This document shows, one piece after another, positions 1 through 8,200 of a stretch of 64,000 bases of DNA. The stretch is from Scytonematopsis contorta HA4267-MV1. Its GTDB lineage: Bacteria; Cyanobacteriota; Cyanobacteriia; Cyanobacteriales; Nostocaceae. Each line of letters opens with the position of its first letter. Positions within the stretch are counted from its first letter, which is position 1. The position numbers and the translations under genes were made by a program. The notes below the pieces were generated by a model. It did not search any database. It was given only the letters and a program-made list of their open reading frames with translations, and had not been told where the DNA came from. The stretch is taken from contig JAHHIC010000031.1 in assembly GCA_019359035.1 (NCBI GenBank), forward strand, positions 62,001 through 126,000, given 5' to 3'.

Positions 1-618
1 TCTTCCGAAAATTTCAAAGTTTTAACTGGAGGTTTAGTTCAATCACGTCAAGGATTTGCAGCTTTACCTAGTGTTAAAAAGGAAGTTGAACAAATAGCTG
101 TTTACGCTAGTACGATAACTCTATTAGATGAACAATTTACTCGTTATAATATCCAAAAGCAAGTAGAATCTTTTCCTTTTAACGTACTTCATTTTGCCAC
201 ACATGCTCAATTCGGTTCCAAAGCGCAAGATACTTTTCTCTTAACTTGGGAAGACCGTATTACTTTTAAAGACTTAGACCGATGGCTAAAAGGGTCATCA
301 ACAAATTTACATCCTCAAAAACCGATTGAACTGCTTATTTTAAGTGCTTGTCAAACTGCGAAAGGTGACAATCGAGCAGCTTTAGGTTTAGCGGGTATTG
401 CTGTGCGCTCTGGAGCTAGAAGTACTGTTGCAACACTTTGGTCTGTGCAAGACAAATCAACTGCTGACTTAGTAACTGAGTTTTATCGTTTGCTAACCCA
501 GGAACATCTCTCTAAAGCCGAAGCACTGCGTCGAGCACAACTTTCTTTATTAAATTCTCCTCAGTACAATCACCCTTACTATTGGTCAGCATTTGTTTTA
601 GTAGGAAATTGGCTGTAG
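1..618 (+). CDS. CHAT-domain protease, C-terminal part (5' end outside window)
   Basis: The frame is open from the first base, so this is the last 205 residues of a longer protein. It carries the CHAT (caspase-like) fold signature: the His motif HFATHAQFG at fragment residues 64-72 and the Cys motif ILSACQTAKG with the nucleophile-position Cys at about residue 117, followed by the conserved block GARSTVATLWSVQD. In cyanobacteria CHAT domains usually sit at the C-terminus of long TPR proteins, so TPR repeats are expected upstream, but that part is not visible. Both catalytic-position residues are present, so the protease may be active. A strong hairpin terminator follows the stop. The next genes are DUF928 and AAA-CHASE2 proteins, families I know to occur near CHAT proteins in cyanobacteria. 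The family call is firm; the substrate is unknown. Confidence 0.9.
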   Translation, partial: SSENFKVLTGGLVQSRQGFAALPSVKKEVEQIAVYASTITLLDEQFTRYNIQKQVESFPFNVLHFATHAQFGSKAQDTFLLTWEDRITFKDLDRWLKGSSTNLHPQKPIELLILSACQTAKGDNRAALGLAGIAVRSGARSTVATLWSVQDKSTADLVTEFYRLLTQEHLSKAEALRRAQLSLLNSPQYNHPYYWSAFVLVGNWL

Positions 619-631
619 CTCAAATAAACCT

Positions 632-682
632 CAAAAAACCCTACCCTCAACCCCCTACTACGTGCGGGGTGAGGGTTTTTTA
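632..682 (+). terminator. Rho-independent terminator after the CHAT gene
   Basis: A stem of ACCCTCAACCCC against GGGGTGAGGGT with one bulged base is followed by a run of T. It begins 14 nt after the stop codon. Confidence 0.85.
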
Positions 683-1092
683 TATTGGAGCGAGAAATAT
701 GTTTGCGCTTCTATTGTTATGTATTAATAAGTATTAATCAGTCTCAGCCATATTCGTCAATAGTTTCCCATTTCTAATAGAGCAATGAAACAGAAGAGTT
801 TTTATTAATAAAAAACAACTTATTATATGGTCTTATCTTGTGATTTTTATTAATTTAATTAGTTAAGCCATGTAATATTTAATTCCCAACTTATTGAAGT
901 ATTTAACAAATTTCCTGATTCGTTTATTCAAAAGTAGAATATCGATTTAGTGGTGTTAAAAAGCTTTTAAATTAAAAAACAATATTGAATTTATCGTTTT
1001 GATAAATATGGTAAAACCGTTTTTTGATTTAAATGATAACGGGGAATACTCATCCTTAGTTTAATACCTAAAAATACAAAAAATGAAACAAA
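683..1092. other. AT-rich spacer
   Basis: This is very AT-rich sequence with no credible gene. It presumably carries the promoter of the DUF928 gene; no clear operator was seen. Confidence 0.5.
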
Positions 1093-1824
1093 ATGAATAC
1101 AAACAATGTGCTGTTTAAATGTAAATTATCAACAGTCTGCTTGTTCATTGCATTATTAATACTTGGCTTAACTACTCCAGTGCGTTCACAATTAGCGACT
1201 GCAAAAACAAGCTTACCAGATTCAATTGTGTTCCGCGCTAATTTTGACCCACCAGGAGACCCAGAACCGAAAAAGGGCACATCTGGTGGAGGTTCGCGAG
1301 ATGGAAGCAGATGTTTAGCTTCGGAACAACCTATTAAACCTTTGATGCCAAAGCGTAACTTTGGGCTAACTTTTGAAGAACACCCTTCTGTATTTGTATA
1401 TTTACCTAAGACTTCAGCTAAGAGGGCTTTGCTTGTCTTTAAAGATGAAACAGGGAAGTATTACGAAAAAACTTTTATCCCCATCACTAATAGTGGAGGA
1501 ATTGTTAGCTTTACTCAACCAAAAGACAAACCACCTCTATCTGTAGGGAAAAATTATCAATGGTCTGTGGTTATTATATGTGGAAGCAATGTACAACCTG
1601 ATGACCCAACATTTAATGGTTGGGTACAGCGAGTTGAAAAAACTTCCGAAATAAATAGAGAATTAAGTGAAAAAAATGCTATTTGGAAAGCTAAATGGTA
1701 CGGTGAGAGAGGATATTGGTATGATATGCTTATGTCAATGCATGAAGTTAAGAAAGATGGACTAAAAGACATTAAATCCGAAACATTATTCCAGATATTT
1801 TGGCGGTCTATGGGAGTCGATTAA
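1093..1824 (+). CDS. DUF928 family secreted protein
   Basis: This is a 243-residue protein with an N-terminal signal peptide (hydrophobic residues about 11-30, likely cleavage after TPVRS). The mature part has the DUF928 pattern: a GGGSRDGSRC segment at about residues 65-75, a beta-rich core with the VFVYLPKTSAKRALLVFKDE block, and PLSVGKNYQWSVVIICG with a second Cys that could pair with the first. DUF928 is a cyanobacterial family of unknown function, probably periplasmic or surface-exposed. It lies between the CHAT gene and the convergent AAA-CHASE2 gene, a neighbourhood seen repeatedly in cyanobacteria and suggestive of a common signalling unit. The ATG start is set by the signal peptide. 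Function unknown. Confidence 0.8.
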   Translation: MNTNNVLFKCKLSTVCLFIALLILGLTTPVRSQLATAKTSLPDSIVFRANFDPPGDPEPKKGTSGGGSRDGSRCLASEQPIKPLMPKRNFGLTFEEHPSVFVYLPKTSAKRALLVFKDETGKYYEKTFIPITNSGGIVSFTQPKDKPPLSVGKNYQWSVVIICGSNVQPDDPTFNGWVQRVEKTSEINRELSEKNAIWKAKWYGERGYWYDMLMSMHEVKKDGLKDIKSETLFQIFWRSMGVD

Positions 1825-1926
1825 AGATTTAGTTGAAAATTAGTGATGGGAGCATCTAGATTTTGTATCAACATTTTATATCAATAATCAGCAGGGTGAT
1901 TTCTCATAGCAAAAACATTTGGAGAC

Positions 1927-1952
1927 TGGAGACCTTACATGTAAGGTCTCTA
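1927..1952. repeat. Palindrome of the GAGACN family, likely bidirectional terminator
   Basis: The core GAGACCTTACA/TGTAAGGTCTC is a perfect 22-bp palindrome at 1929-1950, extended by one wobble and one pair. It lies between the convergent DUF928 and CHASE2 genes. Related palindromes occur at 24867, 32094, 33097, 44358 and 50681. Confidence 0.7.
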
Positions 1953-1961
1953 CATTTACTC

Positions 1962-2963
1962 TTAATAATCTTGCAAAATCTTATCAATTATTACTTGATT
2001 TTCTTTGTTTTCTCCCTGTTTTAAATATTCAAGAGCTATTTGTCCAGTAGCAGGTTGCTCTTTTGTAAAAATAATAATAGATTTTATAATTTGACGTAAT
2101 TGAATTTTTTCTAGTTCTTTCATAGTCAGTGCCAATGTGATAATAGCGGCGAGTATTAGTCCTAACAGATAGCAAAATGTACTAATCCACCAATCGTTTA
2201 AAAATGCTAAATAACTAAAACCTAGTAATGCAGCACTTGTAATACTACAGTAAAGAGCTAATATTTTAAGCGATTTGAAACGCCAGCCTAGTAATGCTCC
2301 AACTACAGAATATAGAAAAATCCATAGGTTGTTTGATTTTTCTGACCGAGTTCGCAGTATTCCTTTTCCCGAAAGTGCGGCATTCAAAATTTGGCTAGTG
2401 ATATTTGCATGAAGAAATACTCCAGACATTAATTTTGCTGGTCCAAATAGCTGATTGCTGTATGGTGTCTGAAAAAAGTCGTTAATGCTTTCAGCTGTTG
2501 CACCAATTAAAACGACACGATTATGTATTTTTTCTTTTGGTATCCGTTTTGCTAATAAATCTATAATATTAAAGCTTTCAAATTGCTCTTCTGTTCCCCG
2601 ATAGTTCAATAAAATTTGGTAACCTCCAGCGTCAGCTCTGACATAGCCACCATCATTAGGTTGAAAGGGAATTATCAAAGCTTTTTCAAGTTGTATGTGA
2701 TGACGATTATTAGGATGAGGATGGTAAGCTATATTAAGGGTTTTTAAGTAATGTAATGCTAGTTTTAAGCCCAAGCTCTCGATGATTTTTCCATTTAAGC
2801 TTCGTACTGTCAGCAATGCACGACGTACTTTAGCATCTCCATCTAATACTAAGTCCGCAAAACCTACCTGACCCAATTCTGTTAAAACTGGGGGTGGTGG
2901 AATTTTAGCTACTACAACTTTGTCAGTACCAATAAGATTAGGAGTATTTTTAAATAGTTCCAC
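1962..2963 (-). pseudogene. CHASE2-domain protein, 3' fragment (C-terminal CHASE2 and membrane segments)
   Basis: This 333-residue open stretch begins in the middle of a CHASE2 domain (ELFKNTPNLIG..., VVLIGATAESINDFFQTPY) and ends with about three transmembrane helices (around residues 210-280) and a short cytoplasmic tail. CHASE2 is an extracellular sensory domain that is normally followed by membrane helices. The fragment is the out-of-frame continuation of the ORF ending at 3046: deleting exactly 127 bp (the MITE at 2987-3111 plus one TA copy) joins both in frame across RNLPVEPGHSELVELF into a protein of about 912 residues. On its own the fragment would have to start at an internal GTG, so it is probably not made as a functional product. 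Confidence 0.85.
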
Positions 2964-2986
2964 TAATTCAGAATGACCTGGTTCTA

Positions 2987-3111
2987 AGTAGGTGAACGGA
3001 AAAATTTACCGCTATGTAACGAAATGTAAACTTGATATAATCCTTTCACAGTAAGCCTTTAGCGGTCTTAACCGGAAAACCCCAAGTGTGGTTTATTTCC
3101 ACCCACCTACT
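2987..3111. mobile_element. 125-bp MITE with TA target duplication (IS630/Tc1-mariner type)
   Basis: The ends are imperfect terminal inverted repeats, AGTAGGTGAACGGAAAAATT on the left and AGTAGGTGGGTGGAAATAAA on the right (read inward on the opposite strand). They are flanked by a TA duplication at 2985-2986 and 3112-3113. It has no coding capacity. Excision of one TA plus the element restores the interrupted CHASE2 reading frame exactly, which proves the borders. TA target sites and short TIRs fit non-autonomous IS630-family elements; no matching transposase is in the window. Confidence 0.85.
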
Positions 3112-4827
3112 TACAGGTAAATTTCTAAATATATTCAAACCAATTACTGCTGGTTGATAAGTTTTTAAATTTTTCAACGCTTGGGTTAAAATTTTATCTG
3201 ACAAAGGATACTGACCTAATTTTTCTAAATCAGACTCATCAATTTTTATGACAACAACATGAGGGTCAACTCCTGGTCGAGGTCGCTGCTGAAAAAAGCT
3301 ATCTAAAATACTCCACTCCATTGTTTGTAGTAAACCAGCAAAACGCAAAATAATAATAAAAGTAGTAACACCAAGTGCTATGCTCAAAACCCAACGTCTT
3401 CCTAGACGAATTCGCTTTGCGTAAATCCGAGCAGACTTTCGGGCTGTTGTTAAAATTAAATTAGCTTGCTTCGCTGCAGCAAAAGCGAACTGTGCCTTTT
3501 CTAGTTCAATTCTTTCTGCGGTTAACTCTTTTTCAATTTCTTGTGTTGCTAACTCCTGACTAGCAGCAAGAAAACGATAATCTAAGTTAGAAAGTTGTTT
3601 GTTTTCTGCCCACAATAGTGCTTGCTTTAATACTACTCCCTTTAGTAGTCGTGATTTGTCTAATTGTCTGGAAGCAATCCAATATCTGAAGTTTTCAGCG
3701 TAAGGACGTAGATTTCCTAGTTGCTTAGCGACCCATTTATCATTAAATATTTCTCTATAAATAGGATTTTTGACTTTAAGTTTGCCATGCGTTTTAACCA
3801 CTAAACCTGATAACATTAATTCTATTATCTCTTGATTATCATCAAATTCAACTTCTTCTGTTGTTAAAATTTGCTGATATCTTCCCAGCAATCGCCCTGC
3901 CATTTGCTCATTATCAAGAATGCGCGAACGTATAGTCTTTAAATGTTCTGGTTCATCTTGATATTCCCAGTCATCTATTATATATGATTTAACCAAATTA
4001 GCTACAAAGATACGAGAATTAAAAATAGAGTCAGTTGTACTTTCTATTTTCCATTTCTCATTTGCTACAATATCGCATAGTTTTTGAGTTAAAAAAGGTT
4101 GTCCCTTAGTCCAAAATAATATTTCTTCTAAAACTGTTTGCGGGTTTAATACTTTTTCTGCAAAACCTTTACTTAAACACTGTGCTTCCTGTAAAGTAAA
4201 ACCTTGCAGTTCTATTGCCCTACCAATATTAAATGGAGTACGTTTTTTATCTTGAATTAAATCCATTGGTGTGGCAACTCCAAAAATCGCAAAAGTTATT
4301 CGCTGATAATCTGGATTAATTGCTCTTTGATTATAACAATAACGAATTATAGCAAAAAAATCATCAACTGGAAAATTAAGATTGAGGACACTATCAATTT
4401 CATCAATAAAAACAAATATTCTTTCTTCAGGAAATTGCGTTAATAATATATCAGAAATAAAATAGTTTAACCGTTGAGGTAAAGATATATCTTCTAGCTC
4501 TTTCCACCAAGTTTTAAACTTAAATTTACTTCCCAACTTAAAACCGGAACATAAACCAGCAACAAATCCTGTATACCATTGAAGCGCTGTAATATTATTG
4601 TTTCCAATAACAGTCATATCAATGGTGGCACATTTAAATCCTTGCTGTTGCAAACGATGTTTGACCCTCACCATCAGTGACGATTTACCCATTTGTCGGG
4701 AGTTAAGAACATAGCTAAATTCCCCCCGCATTAAGGCTTCGTAAAGCTCTATATCTGCTTGTCGCTCAACGTAGCAAGGAGCATCACTCTTGAGAGAACC
4801 ACCGATTACGTACATAATTGTCAACAA
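3046..4827 (-). pseudogene. AAA-like ATPase-CHASE2 sensor, 5' fragment truncated by MITE
   Basis: This 593-residue ORF starts with an AAA-like ATPase domain (AAA_35 type): Walker A SRQMGKSSL at residues 43-51 and Walker B RIFVFIDEID at about 136-145, then a helical region. A transmembrane helix at about 479-499 leads into the start of a CHASE2 domain (HVVVIKIDESDLEKLGQYP). The last 21 residues (573-593) are encoded by the MITE and are foreign. AAA-CHASE2 proteins are common in cyanobacteria and are thought to link an outside signal to a cytoplasmic NTPase switch. The soluble ATPase half could still be expressed, as a membrane-anchored protein without its sensor. Whether this is recent inactivation or a tolerated truncation cannot be told from sequence alone. 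Confidence 0.85.
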
Positions 4828-4890
4828 TTTATCGAAATTGTTTATAACATCTTAGAGGATATTTGAAAAGTATCAATATTAACAAAGAAC

Positions 4891-5018
4891 CTAACCCCTA
4901 ACCCCTTCCCTACAACGGAAGGGGAATAAGAAAATAGAGCTTTCAAAACCTCTCTATCTGCTTTATATAAAGGCTTTAACCCCCCTTCCCTACAAGGGAA
5001 GGGGGGCAGGGGGGTTAG
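4891..5018. repeat. Pair of CCCCTTCCC...GGGAAGGGG hairpin repeats
   Basis: Two related hairpins, one with CCCCTTCCCTACAA and one with a longer CCCCCCTTCCC stem, are separated by about 50 bp. They are dispersed cyanobacterial spacer repeats. They occupy much of the 411-bp gap between tamB and the AAA-CHASE2 gene, which has no other content I can support. Confidence 0.6.
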
Positions 5019-5238
5019 CTCTCTTTGTCTTATATTATACTTTTCAAACATTCTCTTACCGTAATTTACCATAGTCAATGTATAAATATCACAGTTGCCC
5101 CCAAGATAACTTTGCTCTTAAATTTCGTTCAATTTTGCCTTTAAAATGGCTACAAAATATCATCGTCCTGTAGGAAAACCTCCGATTTATGGCGGTTCGT
5201 AAAATTATACAAGACTACTATAAATCCTTAAAACCAAT

Positions 5239-8200
5239 TTAAAACCGCCGTTCAAATTCAACAGTCGCTCGACTTTCATCAGAAAGATTAGTAGAACCCC
5301 GCAAAATAATTTCATCGTTTAATCGATAAAGCAAATTATAACGGAAAGGCTCATCCGTCGCAAAAACTCGTGACAAAGAAGCAGAAAAATTATTAGAAAT
5401 ATCAAAAACAGCCTCCGCAGACAAACCCAAAACCGAGCTATTTGTCCGAGAATTAGTCACAACAGTAGGAGACACTCTTAATTCACTTAAACCAACTAAT
5501 TGACCAATTTCATTAAAAGTCCCCTGTAAACCTCCAAAAACAGCAGAACCAGCTAAACTAACAACACCTAAAGCAGCATCAGGTTGGTCTAAAAAATCTA
5601 CAACAGAACCACCTAACAAAGCAACAATTTCCGCTCTACTACGATTCGGTTGACTAGTTAATTGTAAATTATCAGCTAACTTACTAGCAGGACCATTAGC
5701 TATAGCTTGTACACGAACAGTATTCAAAGTACCAAAGTTATTTGCGGAAACATCTTCAATTTCTCCAGATAAAGGAGATTCCAAAATTCGAGTACGTCTT
5801 GCTTCTGGAACAATAGCAACTAGTCTCACATCTAAAAACGGGTCAAATCCCTGACTGGGTGTAAATGTTGCAGTGTGTTTATAACCACGAGCTAAAGCAA
5901 ATTGAGTACTAAATAAATTTATTTGTCCTCGTTCAACATCAATTGTTCCGTCGGGACGAGGCTTTGCTAAAGTTCCGTTCAGCGTAATATCTCCCCTAGC
6001 GATAAAGCTCGCAATTGGCTGTTGAGTAACACGCACATTATTATCTAATATTAGTTTTAAATTAGTAAATTCTATAGGTACAGGACTTGTTGTTTGTTGA
6101 TTATTTGCGGATATCGAAGTAGGAGAAGTATCCTCATTTGGTATAGGTGTTGTTCTATTTAAAAGAGTAGTATTAAAGGATGTAGAAGTTGTTCTTCTTG
6201 CTAAATTGCCAGTATTTGCTTGTTGTCTTAAAGAAATTTCACCATCACTAAGACGAATTTCTCCACCCAGTTGAGGATTGAAAGCAGTTCCCCGAATCAC
6301 AGCATTACCACTAACTCCACCTTGGTATAATTCTTGAAGATTTGCTCTCAGGTTGTTTAATGAAACAGTCAAAGGATTATTTTCTGATGAAGATTGTGCA
6401 TTTTGACTAGCTACAATAGGCAAAATTCCACTAGCTGTTAATTGTCCTTCTCTGTATTCACCTTGAACCCCTTCAACAAAAATCGAATCACCAGTGAATT
6501 TTAAATTTCCTGTAACGTTTGTTAGTGGTTCATTTAGAACTTGTGCTTTAAAAGTGGCATTTTTAACAGAAGCAACGCCATTAATAGTTGGCTGGCTTAA
6601 TGTCCCGGTCACTGCAACATTTACTTGTCCTTGACCATCAACCCAACTAACTTGATTGTTTAAAACATTCAATATTGATAAACCTTCATTTTGTACATTC
6701 GCTTGGATATCAATTTGATTACTATCTGGTTGAACCGAAGCAAACGGTAAGCCAAAAGGAATTTTTCCAGTAATTTGTAATGGTTGTGTCCCCGTGACTA
6801 AAACGTTACTACCGAAATTTAAACGAGCATCACTATAACCAAAACTAAGTTGCGCTGATTGTACAGGTTGATTATTCAAAGTACCATTAGATAATGATAT
6901 TTCTCCTTTTGCAGCTGGATTTTTGAGACTTCCGGCCAAAGTTATAAGTGCATTTAAATTACCTGTGACATTCATAGGTAAATTAGGAGTAAAAGCTTTA
7001 ACTAAATCTAATGGAAATTCTATTACTTCGGCTTGTCCAGATAGTTCATCTAGGCTAAACTGTCCCCTAAAAGCTAATCTTCCTTTATCTAAATTCACAC
7101 TTACAGGTAGGAGGGTCAACAATCCATCTGCAAAATTTCCATTCGCAACAAATTTATTAATATTATAATCACCCCACGCTAAATTAGAGCCTTGAAAATT
7201 AAATCCTAAATTTAAACCGCTTTGTAAAGTTCCAGCAACTGTAACTGCTCCATCTAGCTTACCTTGTAATTCTGCAAGAGTCGGTATTCTTCCTTTTTTG
7301 TTTTCTTGTGTACGTTGTTGTTCTACCTGTTTAACAATTTCTGAATACTGACGTAATTGTGCAAGGAAATCTGTTTTTTGTAAACTAACTGGTTGAGTTG
7401 CTAAATCCGAAGCATTACCAAATGTTGGTGTTTGTAACCCTGAACTCAAGTCTTCCAATGCAAAAATACTAAAACCCTGTAAAAAACTCTGAATATTTGC
7501 TTGATTGAAACTAACTTTAAATTCTAAAGGACGGTTTGGTGCTGACGGTAAACTACCACTTAATAAATAAAGGTTTTCTCCTTGACGTAACTCTCCTTGA
7601 GTTAAAGAAAAATTACCGTTATCAAAACCAATGCGTCCGCGAAATTGATTAGCTACAGCTCTACCAATTTGTGGTTTATCAATTGTCACATCCCCACTAG
7701 TACCAAAGTTATTTAAATTTACAGTTAAATCAGCAGACAAATCTCCTGCAACACGTCCAAAATTATTCACATTTTTCGGTAGAAAACTTTGCAGCACTCC
7801 GATAGGAAAATCGCGGACATTAACAAGTAAATTATCTCCCTCTCTTCTACCAGTTGCAACAGATGAATCCCGTCGAATTAAAAATGAATTAGGACGATTA
7901 TCCGCACCAATATTTACAGCTATTACGTCTTGTTTTCCATTTAGTTGAAGTTGCGCTTCCTGTCCTGACTGAAAATTAACTTTTCCAGTTAAGCTAGGGT
8001 CAAATGCTAAGCCATTGACACGAAAATTACGTAAACCTATATCTCCTGTTGCTTTAATCGCATCTAATGTACCTGTAACCTGACCTGCAAAATTTGCTGA
8101 ACCAAGCAATGCGACATTACCAGGTAAAGCGAAGGGAAGATTTTGTAAATTATAACCCTGTGCAAACACATTCAAATTCAAAGCAGTCACTTGTGCTGTA

